Source: Winogradskyella sp. MH6
GTDB lineage: Bacteria > Bacteroidota > Bacteroidia > Flavobacteriales > Flavobacteriaceae
Length of the DNA: 64,000 nucleotides
Direction of reading: 5' to 3'
Assembly (NCBI RefSeq): GCF_022810765.1
Contig: NZ_CP094494.1
Coordinates: forward strand, 2,294,001 to 2,358,000
Shown here: in pieces, positions 17,462 through 26,432 of the stretch
How positions within the stretch are numbered: position 1 is the stretch's first letter
Layout of the letters: each line of letters begins with the position of its first letter
Notes under the pieces: model-generated
Database searches by the model: none
What the model saw: the letters and a program-made list of their open reading frames with translations, nothing else
What the model was told of the DNA's origin: nothing
Program-made: the position numbers and the translations under genes

Positions 17462-19579
17462 CTAATCAATCAAAATTTCTAAAATCTGAATCGCAGCATC
17501 ACTAATTTTAGTTCCAGGTCCAAAGACTGCAACTGCACCAGCATCAAATAAGTATTGGTAATCTTGTTTTGGGATAACACCACCTACAATAACCATAATA
17601 TCTTCTCTGCCATAGTTTTTAAGCTCTTCGATAACTTGTGGAACTAGAGTTTTATGTCCAGCGGCCAATGAAGATACACCTAAAATATGCACATCATTTT
17701 CAACCGCTTGCTTAGCAGCTTCTTTTGGTGTTTGAAATAATGGCCCAATATCCACATCAAAACCAACGTCAGCATAACCAGTGGCTACTACTTTAGCACC
17801 TCTGTCGTGACCATCTTGTCCCATTTTTGCAATCATTATACGAGGTCTACGACCATCTTGTTCTGCAAATTGGTCTGCTAGTTCTCTGGCTTTTTTAAAG
17901 CTTTCGTCGTCTTTTATTTCTTTGCTATACACTCCGCTAAATGATTTTATCTGTGCTTTGTAACGTCCAAATTCAGCTTCAAGAGCATCACTGATTTCAC
18001 CTAAAGTTGCGCGTTTTCTTGCTGCATCTACAGCTAAAGCTAATAAATTTTCTTCACCAGATTTAGCAGTAGCTGTTAATTTAGCTAAAGCATCAGTTAC
18101 CGCTTTAGTGTCTCTGGTGCTTTTTATATGATTAAGACGTTCTATTTGTTGGTTTCTGACCGTTTGGTTATCTACTTCTAAAATATGAAGTGGGTCTTCT
18201 TCCTTCAATTGGTATTTATTAACTCCAACAATAATATCTTGTCCGGAGTCAATACGAGCTTGCTTGCGTGCAGCCGCTTCTTCAATACGTAATTTTGGAA
18301 TTCCGGCTTCAATGGCTTTTGTCATTCCGCCTAATTCTTCAACCTCTTCAATAAGTTGCCATGCTTTTTCGGCAATCTCGTTGGTTAAACTTTCAACATA
18401 ATAACTACCAGCCCAAGGGTCTACAGTTTTGGTAATATGTGTTTCTTGTTGAAGATATATTTGTGTGTTACGTGCAATACGAGCTGAGAAATCTGTTGGT
18501 AAAGCAATAGCTTCATCAAGCGCATTGGTGTGTAAACTCTGTGTGCCACCAAAAGCAGCAGCAGCAGCTTCGATACAAGTTCTGGCAACATTGTTAAAAG
18601 GATCTTGCTCAGTTAAACTCCAACCCGAAGTTTGGCAATGCGTTCGTAGTGCTAAGGATTTTGAGTTTTTTGGATTGAACTGCTTCACGAGTTTTGCCCA
18701 AAGCATACGTGCAGCTCTCATTTTGGCGATCTCCATAAAATGATTCATGCCGATAGCCCAAAAGAATGATAAGCGCGGAGCAAAAGTGTCTATGTCCATC
18801 CCTGCTTCTAATCCTTTTCTTATGTACTCTAAACCATCAGCTAAAGTATATGCCAACTCAATATCGCAGGTTGCACCAGCTTCTTGCATATGGTAACCAG
18901 AAATACTAATACTGTTGAATTTTGGCATATTTTGACTTGTATATTCAAAAATATCAGAAATGATTTTCATCGATGGAGTTGGTGGGTAAATGTATGTGTT
19001 ACGCACCATAAACTCTTTTAGAATATCATTTTGAATTGTTCCTGCCAATTGTTCTGGTTTAACTCCTTGTTCTTCTGCGGCAACTATATAGAATGCCATG
19101 ATTGGCAGAACAGCACCATTCATAGTCATAGAAACCGACATTTTATCTAATGGAATCTGATCGAAGAGAATTTTCATGTCTTCAACCGAATCTATAGCTA
19201 CACCAGCTTTACCAACATCGCCAACAACACGTTCGTGATCTGAGTCGTAACCTCTGTGTGTGGCTAAATCAAAAGCAACAGAAAGTCCTTTTTGTCCTGC
19301 TGCTAAATTTCTTCTGTAGAAGGCGTTGCTTTCTTCTGCGGTAGAAAAACCTGCATATTGTCTAATAGTCCAAGGTCTACGAACATACATGGTAGAGTAT
19401 GGACCACGAAGGTTAGGAGCAATGCCAGCTACAAAATTTAAGTGTTCTAAATCTTTTAGGTCTTCTTTTGAATACTTAGATTTTACTTTAATGTCTTCAG
19501 CGGTTAGAAAATCTGTTGAGGTGTTTTCTTTTTCTGCTGAAGATTTTAATTCTATATGTTGAAGGTTTTTTCTGCTCAT
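17462..19579 (-). CDS. scpA: Methylmalonyl-CoA mutase large (catalytic, B12-binding) subunit
   Basis: It interconverts methylmalonyl-CoA and succinyl-CoA using adenosylcobalamin, in propionate and odd-chain fatty-acid metabolism. The 705-residue protein shows [25 protein letters not shown] in the TIM-barrel N-terminal part, [23 protein letters not shown] and [16 protein letters not shown] in the substrate region. The C-terminal B12 domain (about 135 residues) has [20 protein letters not shown], whose His is the cobalt ligand. It lies 52 bases downstream of mutA, together encoding the heterodimer. Confidence 0.97.
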   Translation of the reverse strand: MSRKNLQHIELKSSAEKENTSTDFLTAEDIKVKSKYSKEDLKDLEHLNFVAGIAPNLRGPYSTMYVRRPWTIRQYAGFSTAEESNAFYRRNLAAGQKGLSVAFDLATHRGYDSDHERVVGDVGKAGVAIDSVEDMKILFDQIPLDKMSVSMTMNGAVLPIMAFYIVAAEEQGVKPEQLAGTIQNDILKEFMVRNTYIYPPTPSMKIISDIFEYTSQNMPKFNSISISGYHMQEAGATCDIELAYTLADGLEYIRKGLEAGMDIDTFAPRLSFFWAIGMNHFMEIAKMRAARMLWAKLVKQFNPKNSKSLALRTHCQTSGWSLTEQDPFNNVARTCIEAAAAAFGGTQSLHTNALDEAIALPTDFSARIARNTQIYLQQETHITKTVDPWAGSYYVESLTNEIAEKAWQLIEEVEELGGMTKAIEAGIPKLRIEEAAARKQARIDSGQDIIVGVNKYQLKEEDPLHILEVDNQTVRNQQIERLNHIKSTRDTKAVTDALAKLTATAKSGEENLLALAVDAARKRATLGEISDALEAEFGRYKAQIKSFSGVYSKEIKDDESFKKARELADQFAEQDGRRPRIMIAKMGQDGHDRGAKVVATGYADVGFDVDIGPLFQTPKEAAKQAVENDVHILGVSSLAAGHKTLVPQVIEELKNYGREDIMVIVGGVIPKQDYQYLFDAGAVAVFGPGTKISDAAIQILEILID

Positions 19580-19631
19580 AACCTTGTTTTTTATTAATAA
19601 TAACTACTATAGATTTTGTCTATATTGAGTT

Positions 19632-20999
19632 CTATTCCTCTTTTAATCTATTGATTTCCAAATTTTCAGATAATCTTTTCTCAATTATTGGTTCAATAAG
19701 CGCTTTTCGTTTTTCAATCTTTAAAAAAGGACTCACTTCTAGATCATTTTTCATTTTATCTTCAGGATTTGGATGCTTATTTGTTCCTAAAAGGATTAAT
19801 TTTTCAGCATCAAAATCGGCTTGTTCTTTATCAGCACTTTCTTTTATTTTTCGTTGGATTGTGCCTTCTTTTAATTGACTTAAGAACCCTCCGTTAGCTT
19901 CAATATCTTTAAAAAGAGCTAAAGCTTTTTCTGCTAATTGTTCGGTTAAACTTTCAATATAATAAGCGCCATCAGCTGGATTATTAACCTTATCGAAATA
20001 GCTTTCATTTTTAAGCACTAAGAGTTGATTGCGAGCAATACGATCACCAAATTCATTTGAGTGGTGATACAAACTGTCATATGGTAGGTTGGCCACAACA
20101 TTTGCGCCTCCTAATACAGCACTCATGCATTCTGTTGTGGTGCGTAGCATATTAACGTTGTAATCGTAAATAGTTTTATTGCGCTTGCTAGGTAAGGCTA
20201 TAATTCTGCAGTTGGTATTAAAACCATATTCTGAAGCCAGAGTTTGCCATAACTGTCTAAGTGCTCTGAGTTTGGCAATCTCGAAGAAGTAACTTGAGCC
20301 AACAGCTGTGTTAAAAGTTACTTCTATAGCTTCTTTTGCTTCTGCTGAGAGATCATCAAAATGATTTAAATATTCATTAGCATGTGCTAAACTGTAAGCT
20401 AATTGCTGAACGATATTGGCACCTGCATTTTGGTATAAACCAGCATCAATCGAAAATTGATTTGAGGATTTTACAATAGCATCAAATTTTTCGTGATCAT
20501 CTTTTAAGTTTGTATACCAATTGCCTGTTTTAGCAAGATGTCCTATGATATCCGTATGGAAGGTTACTAAGGATGTATTGGTGCTTGAACTTAATTTGTT
20601 TAAAAACTCTTCTGAAAGAAAATCGCATTTTATTTCGACTGGAATTGATTTTAAATCGATATTTTGAAGTAAGTCATCAATCGAAATTGTGTCTGAAGTA
20701 ATGTTGAAAATAATGCTCTCAGCACCTCTATCTATGGCATCAATAGCTTTAGCATTGGCTTCGTTGGCGTTTTTAACTTCAATAACCTGAGATATTTTCC
20801 ATTGTGTAGCTTTACTTGCAGAAGTTTCTGGTAAACTTTCAAATTCATCAGAATGATAAAACGGTTTAACATCTATACCTTCGTTGGTGTGCCAAATTAA
20901 GGTGTCGTTATAATCAGCACCTTTAAGGTCTACTTGTATTTTTTGTTTCCAAGCTTTTGAGGAAACAGCTTCAAAATCATTAAATAAGGATTTACTCAT
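19632..20999 (-). CDS. mutA: Methylmalonyl-CoA mutase small subunit
   Basis: The 455-residue protein is the non-catalytic partner of the mutase: it has the TIM-barrel homology (AHANEYLNHF, FFEIAKLRALRQLWQ, MLRTTTECMSAVLGGANVVANLPYD) but lacks the DGHDRG cobalamin-ligand motif found in the large subunit. It overlaps the FtsB-like gene by 8 bases and precedes scpA. The small subunit is usually longer (about 600 in Propionibacterium, with its own degenerate B12 fold); this compact form, ending after the barrel, is the one I would expect in flavobacteria. Confidence 0.93.
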   Translation of the reverse strand: MSKSLFNDFEAVSSKAWKQKIQVDLKGADYNDTLIWHTNEGIDVKPFYHSDEFESLPETSASKATQWKISQVIEVKNANEANAKAIDAIDRGAESIIFNITSDTISIDDLLQNIDLKSIPVEIKCDFLSEEFLNKLSSSTNTSLVTFHTDIIGHLAKTGNWYTNLKDDHEKFDAIVKSSNQFSIDAGLYQNAGANIVQQLAYSLAHANEYLNHFDDLSAEAKEAIEVTFNTAVGSSYFFEIAKLRALRQLWQTLASEYGFNTNCRIIALPSKRNKTIYDYNVNMLRTTTECMSAVLGGANVVANLPYDSLYHHSNEFGDRIARNQLLVLKNESYFDKVNNPADGAYYIESLTEQLAEKALALFKDIEANGGFLSQLKEGTIQRKIKESADKEQADFDAEKLILLGTNKHPNPEDKMKNDLEVSPFLKIEKRKALIEPIIEKRLSENLEINRLKEE

Positions 21000-21297
21000 C
21001 GTTATCTTGTTTTGCTATACTGTCTTGGTACTCTATAATGAAGATGTCTTCGTCGGCTTTTTTCATATAGTAATTCTCTCGTGCCGCACGTTCAATACCT
21101 TCTTCGGTACTTAGTTCTTTTATAGCTTTATTGTCTTTTGCGATTTCGTTTTTGTAATGCTCTTTTTGATATTCTAGTTCTTCGATCTCTTTGTTTAATT
21201 CACGATGGAATAGCCAGGAATGCGCATCAAAAAATAACATCCATATAATAAATACAGTGAGTACAATGATAAATATGTTTTTAAAATAGTTTATCAT
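20992..21297 (-). CDS. FtsB/DivIC-type septum formation initiator
   Basis: A 101-residue single-pass protein with a short cytoplasmic start, a transmembrane helix at about 8-26 and an extracytoplasmic coiled coil (REL..EIEELEYQKEHYKNEIAKDNKAIKEL). The ending EEGIERAARENYYMKKADEDIFIIE is the family signature (ERxAREKYxMxKxxExxYxI). It would belong to the FtsB-FtsL-FtsQ division complex. It overlaps udk by 4 bases and mutA by 8 bases, so cell division, nucleotide salvage and mutase genes share one message here. Confidence 0.9.
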   Translation of the reverse strand: MINYFKNIFIIVLTVFIIWMLFFDAHSWLFHRELNKEIEELEYQKEHYKNEIAKDNKAIKELSTEEGIERAARENYYMKKADEDIFIIEYQDSIAKQDNDE

Positions 21298-21899
21298 AAA
21301 CGTTCGTTTATAATAGTTTTAACGATATCTACAGCTACTGTGTTGTATTTGTTGTTTGGGATTATTAAATCAGCATACTCTTTCATTGGTTCTATAAACT
21401 GCTGATGCATTGGTTTTAAGGTGGTTTGATATCTGGTTAAAACTTCGTTGATATCGCGCCCACGTTCGGTTATGTCTCTTTTTAGGCGACGTATTAATCT
21501 TTCGTCAGAGTCTGCATGTACAAAGATTTTTATATCGAACAATTCTCTTATTTCTGGATGAGATAAAATAAGAATGCCCTCAACAATCATTACTTTTCTT
21601 GGCTGCGTTACTATAACATCTCCTGTTCGGTTGTGTTTAACAAATGAATATACAGGTTGGTCAATGGATTTACCTTCCTTAAGATCTTTTAGGTGTTTTT
21701 CTAATAACTCAAAATCAATAGAACGAGGATGATCAAAATTAATTTTCACACGTTCTTCAAAACTTAAATGAGATGTGTCTTTGTAATAAGAATCTTGAGA
21801 GATGACACCAACTTCACCTTCTGGAAGTTCCTTTAGAATTGTATTTACAACTGTGGTTTTTCCACATCCTGTTCCTCCGCCAATTCCGATTATAAGCAT
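21294..21899 (-). CDS. udk: Uridine kinase
   Basis: A 201-residue cytosolic kinase that phosphorylates uridine and cytidine with GTP or ATP in pyrimidine salvage. The Walker A GIGGGTGCGKTTVV is at 5-18. ISQDSYYKD, INFDHPRSIDFELL, PVYSFVKHNRT (substrate-binding) and RLIRRLKRDITERGRDINEVLTRY (lid and base recognition) follow in the family order. It is the first gene of the udk-FtsB-like-mutA-scpA run, 47 bases from the cytochrome c stop upstream on the same strand. Confidence 0.96.
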   Translation of the reverse strand: MLIIGIGGGTGCGKTTVVNTILKELPEGEVGVISQDSYYKDTSHLSFEERVKINFDHPRSIDFELLEKHLKDLKEGKSIDQPVYSFVKHNRTGDVIVTQPRKVMIVEGILILSHPEIRELFDIKIFVHADSDERLIRRLKRDITERGRDINEVLTRYQTTLKPMHQQFIEPMKEYADLIIPNNKYNTVAVDIVKTIINERL

Positions 21900-21946
21900 T
21901 ATAAATGTTTAGATTTAGTTAGTTCTGCAAAGTTAGTTAATTGAGC

Positions 21947-22402
21947 CTAGTTTTTAATGACTTTTGTCACATCTTCTGCTGTTACAAATTTACCGAATTT
22001 ATTTCCCCAACTATTGTTGATGTAATTTATAACATCTGCAACTTCTTCATCACTCAAGCCTAAAGGTGTCATTACACTATTGTAGCTAATGCCATTGACA
22101 ATTATTTTGCCTGATATCCCATTTTTTACCCCTTTGATACTTGATTCTTGATTATCCTTTAGATAATCTGATTGTGCTAAAGGAGGAAACACTTTAGGTG
22201 CACCTTCTCCATTACTCATGTGGCAAGTGATACACATGTTATCATAAACTAGCTTGCCTCTATTGTAGCTGTCTTTTAGTTGCGGCTCTAAAGCTGTAGT
22301 TTCTTTATTTATTGAATAATCTGCTTGGCTGTTTTTCTTGTTGTTAGAATTACAAGAAACCAAGAATACAAGTAAGAATAATAGTTTATAGGTTTTAATC
22401 AT
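21947..22402 (-). CDS. Cytochrome c lipoprotein, partner of the sugar dehydrogenase
   Basis: A 151-residue lipoprotein: the signal ends in LVFLVSC with the lipidated Cys at about 17. One haem c site, CITCH, is at 57-61 in a class I cytochrome c fold, with a likely axial Met in SVMTPLGLSDEEVADVINYI. The ATG overlaps the stop of the PQQ sugar dehydrogenase by 4 bases, which strongly suggests that it accepts electrons from that enzyme and passes them to the respiratory chain. Located in the periplasm, tethered to a membrane. Confidence 0.92.
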   Translation of the reverse strand: MIKTYKLLFLLVFLVSCNSNNKKNSQADYSINKETTALEPQLKDSYNRGKLVYDNMCITCHMSNGEGAPKVFPPLAQSDYLKDNQESSIKGVKNGISGKIIVNGISYNSVMTPLGLSDEEVADVINYINNSWGNKFGKFVTAEDVTKVIKN

Positions 22403-23499
22403 TGCCTTATTAATTTTACAATCCCCAAATTTTCTACTCCGACATAAATATAGCCATCTGGTCCTTGTTCTACAGATCTTACTCTACCTATGCCGTCTAA
22501 TAAGCGCTCTTCTTTAATGACTTTATCGTCTTTTAAAGTACACATGTCTAAATACTGAAATTTTAATGAGCCTACCAATAAATTTCCGTTCCAATCTCCA
22601 TATTTATCACTATTAATAAAAGTCATTCCGCTTGGTGCTATAGATGGAACCCAATAGTGCAAGGGTTGTTCCATGCCTTCTTTTTCAGTTATTTCGGTAA
22701 ATTTTGTTCCGCTGTAATTAATACCATAACTAATTACAGGCCAACCATAGTTTTTACCTGCTTTAATTATATTGATTTCGTCACCGCCTTTTGGTCCATG
22801 TTCGTGTGTCCATATTTCACCAGTTTTGGGATGTATGGTCATACCTTGTGGATTTCTGTGACCGAAAGAATAGATTGCTTTTTTGGCATTATCATGTTTG
22901 TAAAAAGGGTTATCCTTTGGTATTGAACCATTGTCATTAATGCGATAAATTTTACCACAGTCTCTGGTAATGTCTTGAGGGTTTTCGTCACGATTTCCTC
23001 GATCACCAATAGAGAAAAATAGATGTCCATTTTTATCAAACTGAAGTCGAGAGCCAAAATGCTGTCCTCTTGTTGAGTTAGGTTCTGCTTTATACAGCAC
23101 TTTCCAATTTGTAAGTGTCATATCACTATACTTTGCAGAAGCGATTGTTGTATTGCCACCATCTCCTTCGCCATCAGATGATGCATAAGAAAAATATATA
23201 AGATTATTGTTTTTGTAATCAGGATGAAGTATGATATCCATAAATCCGCCTTGACCTCTTACATATATTTCTGGCAATCCAGAGATTTCTGTTTTTTTTC
23301 CATTTTTAAAATGAATTAGTTGTCCAGCTTTTTCGGTAATTAGTATAGCTCCATCAGGTAAAAATGTAAAACCCCATGGAATATCAAGGTCTGGAACAAT
23401 AATTTCGTGAGTATTTTTGGTATTGGTAGAGTTTTTATCTTGGGCACAGGTAAGTATGCTTATTAGAATTAAACCTATAATGGGAAATCTTAATTTCAT
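22399..23499 (-). CDS. PQQ-dependent sugar dehydrogenase (soluble aldose dehydrogenase type), lipoprotein
   Basis: A 366-residue beta-propeller oxidoreductase of the soluble GDH/YliI family. The signal ends ILTCAQD with a lipobox Cys. Family motifs are IPWGFTFLPDGAILITEKAGQL at the start of the first blade, GQGGFMDIILHP, the catalytic-His region TRGQHFGSRLQFD, and GHRNPQGM with HEHGPKGGDEIN, which bind PQQ and calcium. It oxidises aldoses in the periplasm. Whether the host makes PQQ is not visible in this window. Translationally coupled to the cytochrome c gene. Confidence 0.92.
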   Translation of the reverse strand: MKLRFPIIGLILISILTCAQDKNSTNTKNTHEIIVPDLDIPWGFTFLPDGAILITEKAGQLIHFKNGKKTEISGLPEIYVRGQGGFMDIILHPDYKNNNLIYFSYASSDGEGDGGNTTIASAKYSDMTLTNWKVLYKAEPNSTRGQHFGSRLQFDKNGHLFFSIGDRGNRDENPQDITRDCGKIYRINDNGSIPKDNPFYKHDNAKKAIYSFGHRNPQGMTIHPKTGEIWTHEHGPKGGDEINIIKAGKNYGWPVISYGINYSGTKFTEITEKEGMEQPLHYWVPSIAPSGMTFINSDKYGDWNGNLLVGSLKFQYLDMCTLKDDKVIKEERLLDGIGRVRSVEQGPDGYIYVGVENLGIVKLIRQ

Positions 23500-23549
23500 A
23501 ATTAAAAAACGAAAATTGAATATCAGTTTTTAAAGTTAGAAAAATGTTA

Positions 23550-23577
23550 TTGGATTATAAAAAAAACTCTATATTTG
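23550..23577 (+). promoter_or_regulatory. Promoter of tRNA-Pro
   Basis: TTG at 23550-23552 and TATATTTG at 23570-23577 (exact TAnnTTTG) are separated by 17 bases, the only clear two-box Bacteroidetes promoter in the window. Transcription would begin about 20 bases before the mature tRNA. Confidence 0.6.
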
Positions 23578-23603
23578 CAGTCCTAAAATTGATAACCAAA
23601 TTT

Positions 23604-23678
23604 CGGGGTGTAGCGTAGCCCGGTTATCGCGCCGCGTTTGGGACGCGGAGGTCGCAGGTTCGAATCCTGCCACCCCGA
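23604..23678 (+). tRNA. tRNA-Pro (anticodon TGG)
   Basis: The acceptor stem is CGGGGTG (23604-23610) with CACCCCG (23671-23677), and the discriminator base is A at 23678. The anticodon stem CCGCG/CGCGG encloses the loop TTTGGGA with TGG at 23639-23641. The T arm is GCAGG-TTCGAAT-CCTGC. CCA is not encoded. It is 75 bases long and complete. Confidence 0.97.
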
Positions 23679-23687
23679 CTTTAGATT

Positions 23688-23717
23688 AAAAAAGCTCAGC
23701 ATTTGTTGAGCTTTTTT
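23688..23717 (+). terminator. Terminator downstream of tRNA-Pro
   Basis: GCTCA at 23694-23698 pairs with TGAGC at 23707-23711, extended by the A-run before and the T-run after. It ends the tRNA transcript ten or so bases after the gene. Confidence 0.85.
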
Positions 23718-23864
23718 GCATTTATATAAAGTAGTCTTTTATAGGTTTTGGTAATTTTTCATACAGTAATATATATTCTGTGGGTAATATCTAAGATTCG
23801 TCGATTATTTTTTAATGGTATTAAGGGTTTGTTTAGTTTCACTCATCTAAAATGAATCTTTACT

Positions 23865-24653
23865 ATGTTAACTTTCATTGTTCCAATAAAAAGTGAACGC
23901 GTTTCAGGTAATTGGCTGGAGTTTTGTAATCTGGTAGAACGTACTTTTAAATCTATATGTAATCAGACCGATCAAAACTTTAAGTTGGTAGCGGTATGTC
24001 ATGAAATTCCACAAATAAAATTTACTCATAAAAATATTCACTACTTACAAGTTGATTTTGAGCCGCCTGTTCGCAGACAAAGCGAAAGCGATGAAAGTAT
24101 CAACAAGCGACGGGAGATTGATAAAGGAGAAAAATTAAAACTTGGAGCAAAATATGCTGAAGATAATTTTAATACAGATTACGTGATGACCGTAGACTCT
24201 GATGATTATGTTAGCAATAGAGTTGCTGCACATGTTAATAGCTCAAAAGGTAATGTGCCTGGTTGGTACACTAAAAATGGCTATCTGCATTTTGAAGGCA
24301 AGTCTTTTTTGTTTGCAACTTTTAAGTTTAGTTATTTATGTGGAAGCTCGGTGATAGTTAAACCAAAATTATTACAGTATTTTTTTGAAGTGGACCCTAT
24401 TTTATTTTTCGATCATCGCTTAACTGTTTTAGATAATCATATAAAGCTTAGGCCATTGCCATTTTATGGTGGTATTTACAGCATGGCAAATGGTGAAAAC
24501 CACTTGATGCATGTATCAAACATAAAAAAGTTTAACAATCACAAAGGATGGCTATCTTCTGAAGGATTGAAGCGTATTGTTGCAAAACTTAGAAATTATC
24601 GTTTTCGATTTATTACTAAAACTATTAGAAGAGAATTTAGCTTTTATAGTTAA
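23865..24653 (+). CDS. Putative GT-A fold glycosyltransferase (rhamnosyltransferase-like)
   Basis: A 262-residue cytosolic protein. The opening LTFIVPIKSERVSGNW and SICNQTDQNFKLVAVCHE resemble family 2-like glycosyltransferases, and VMTVDSDDYVSNRVAAHV at about 105-122 supplies a DxDD nucleotide-sugar and metal motif. Relatives are labelled putative rhamnosyl transferase. Acceptor and sugar are unknown. It stands alone, not in a polysaccharide locus, and converges on a small lipoprotein gene with only 2 bases between stops. Confidence 0.75.
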   Translation: MLTFIVPIKSERVSGNWLEFCNLVERTFKSICNQTDQNFKLVAVCHEIPQIKFTHKNIHYLQVDFEPPVRRQSESDESINKRREIDKGEKLKLGAKYAEDNFNTDYVMTVDSDDYVSNRVAAHVNSSKGNVPGWYTKNGYLHFEGKSFLFATFKFSYLCGSSVIVKPKLLQYFFEVDPILFFDHRLTVLDNHIKLRPLPFYGGIYSMANGENHLMHVSNIKKFNNHKGWLSSEGLKRIVAKLRNYRFRFITKTIRREFSFYS

Positions 24654-24655
24654 GA

Positions 24656-25138
24656 CTATTCCACTCTAACATAGTTTTCAGAATATATTCTGTTGCCTTC
24701 GTCGTCTAGTTCTATTTGTTGAAATTTATTAGGATATAAATCCAGTTCAAAAATAAATTGCTTTTTCTCCTCAATGACTTCATTCATAACAGCAGATCCA
24801 AAATCTAATACTTCTGTAAGTTGGTCTCCATCATATTTGTAAGTACCATAGCCAAACCATTCAGAAGAATCTGCAGGTCTGTGTTTACACCACATTACCT
24901 TAGTATCGGTATACATTTTTAGTTGTCTAAAGTCAGGGTTCATTTTAAAAGAATCAACAACAACATTATTCTTGTAGTTATAGAATCCTGTGAGCTCCCA
25001 AGTGCCTTTTAGGTCTCCAAGCTTGTCTTTTGGTTCTGCTTTAGATGAACTATGGGTCTCCTCTGTGCTATTAGCTTCATTTTTACACGATAAAGCTAAT
25101 AACAATAGCATGCTTAAAATTAAAATTTTTGCTTTCAT
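24656..25138 (-). CDS. Lipocalin-like lipoprotein, function unknown
   Basis: A 160-residue lipoprotein. The signal ends LLLALSC with Cys 18, followed by an acidic, serine-rich linker (to about 40). The rest, starting LKGTWELTGFYNYKNN and containing MWCKHRPADSSEWFGYGTYKYDGDQLTE, looks like a small beta-barrel of the lipocalin-like or DUF4488 sort, which begin with the same GxWxL pattern. No ligand can be proposed. It is monocistronic and divergent from trxB. Confidence 0.7.
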   Translation of the reverse strand: MKAKILILSMLLLLALSCKNEANSTEETHSSSKAEPKDKLGDLKGTWELTGFYNYKNNVVVDSFKMNPDFRQLKMYTDTKVMWCKHRPADSSEWFGYGTYKYDGDQLTEVLDFGSAVMNEVIEEKKQFIFELDLYPNKFQQIELDDEGNRIYSENYVRVE

Positions 25139-25269
25139 GACAGGTTAGATTTAGCTATTAAAACACTTAAAAATTAATAAATTAATCTGAGAAATTAAAG
25201 TAATTTGAAAACTTTATGACACTATAGTTAGTGTTGATAACTTCTGTGTAAGGTTTTATGCAAAAATCC

Positions 25270-25277
25270 TACTTTTG
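25270..25277 (+). promoter_or_regulatory. -7 promoter element of trxB
   Basis: TACTTTTG matches TAnnTTTG exactly and lies 20 bases before the trxB ATG. No TTG is seen at the expected -33 position. Confidence 0.5.
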
Positions 25278-25297
25278 TCTTGTAATAAACACAAGAT

Positions 25298-26281
25298 ATG
25301 TCTGATACAATTGAAAAAGTAAAATGTTTAATAATAGGTTCTGGCCCTGCAGGATATACTGCGGCTATTTATGCGTCAAGAGCAAATATGGAACCAGTTT
25401 TATACCAAGGAGAGCAACCAGGTGGTCAGTTAACTACTACTAATGATGTTGAAAACTTTCCAGGATATCCTGATGGTATAACAGGACCTGAAATGATGAT
25501 ACAATTACAAAAACAAGCAGAACGCTTTGGTACAGATGTGCGTCATGGATGGGTAACTAAAGTAGATTTTTTAGGAGATGTACATAAAGTTTGGATTAAT
25601 GATGAAAAGGAAATACATGCTTCTACAGTTATTATCTCTACTGGTGCTTCGGCAAAATATTTAGGATTACCCTCTGAACAAAAATACCTGCAATTAGGTG
25701 GTGGAGTTTCGGCTTGTGCTGTTTGTGATGGTTTCTTTTATAGAAATCAGGAAGTAGTTATTGTTGGAGCAGGAGATTCGGCTTGCGAAGAAGCACACTA
25801 TCTATCTAAACTTTGTAAAAAAGTAACAATGCTAGTGCGTCGCGATGAGTTTAGAGCTTCTAAAATTATGGCAGAGCGTGTAAAGAAAACAGAAAATATA
25901 GAAATCTTATTCAATACTGAAACTGAAGAAGTTTTAGGTGATGGACAAGTGGTAACAGGTGTTAGAGTATTTAATAACCAAACAAACGAAAAACGCGATA
26001 TTCCTGCAACAGGATTCTTTGTGGCAATTGGTCATAAGCCTAACACAGATATTTTTAAAGGTCAGATAGACTTAGATGAAACAGGATACATTATTAATGC
26101 GCAACCAGGAACAAGTAAAACCAATATAGAAGGTGTGTTTGTTAGTGGTGATGCAGCCGACCATGTTTATAGACAGGCTATTACCGCAGCTGGTACAGGT
26201 TGTATGGCAGCATTAGATGCTGAACGTTATCTAGCCGCTAAAGAAGCTGATTTTGAAGTGGCAACTTCTACTTATAACTAG
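25298..26281 (+). CDS. trxB: Thioredoxin-disulfide reductase
   Basis: The 327-residue flavoenzyme reduces thioredoxin with NADPH. It has the FAD site GSGPAGYTAAIYASRA at about 15-30, QPGGQLTTTNDVENFPG, the redox-active CAVC at 140-143, the NADPH site GAGDSACEEA at about 157-166, and the C-terminal FAD motif GVFVSGDAADHVYRQAITAAGTGC. All catalytic residues are present. The unit is monocistronic and ends at a very strong hairpin at 26291-26351. Confidence 0.97.
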   Translation: MSDTIEKVKCLIIGSGPAGYTAAIYASRANMEPVLYQGEQPGGQLTTTNDVENFPGYPDGITGPEMMIQLQKQAERFGTDVRHGWVTKVDFLGDVHKVWINDEKEIHASTVIISTGASAKYLGLPSEQKYLQLGGGVSACAVCDGFFYRNQEVVIVGAGDSACEEAHYLSKLCKKVTMLVRRDEFRASKIMAERVKKTENIEILFNTETEEVLGDGQVVTGVRVFNNQTNEKRDIPATGFFVAIGHKPNTDIFKGQIDLDETGYIINAQPGTSKTNIEGVFVSGDAADHVYRQAITAAGTGCMAALDAERYLAAKEADFEVATSTYN

Positions 26282-26290
26282 TAATTAAGT

Positions 26291-26351
26291 TAAATTAGAG
26301 CACAAAAAAAGCCGAAGTCATTGACTTCGGCTTTTTTTGTGCTCTAATTTA
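26291..26351. terminator. Exceptionally long perfect-palindrome terminator after trxB
   Basis: Bases 26291-26320 and 26322-26351 are perfect reverse complements over 30 bp around a single central T. The core GCCGAAGTCA/TGACTTCGGC is flanked by seven A and seven T residues, and beyond these by GAGCAC/GTGCTC. It acts as an intrinsic terminator of trxB, and by symmetry could terminate in either direction. Confidence 0.92.
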
Positions 26352-26432
26352 AAAATACTAGGGTATGACTTTTATCATATAATACTTTGAATATTATTTA
26401 AACCTTTGCCAAACATTAAAACCAAAAAAACT

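Noticed and set aside
17462..20999. Isobutyryl-CoA mutase instead of methylmalonyl-CoA mutase
   Set aside because: The two-subunit layout, with the B12 domain fused to the large subunit, fits methylmalonyl-CoA mutase; no separate small B12 subunit is present.
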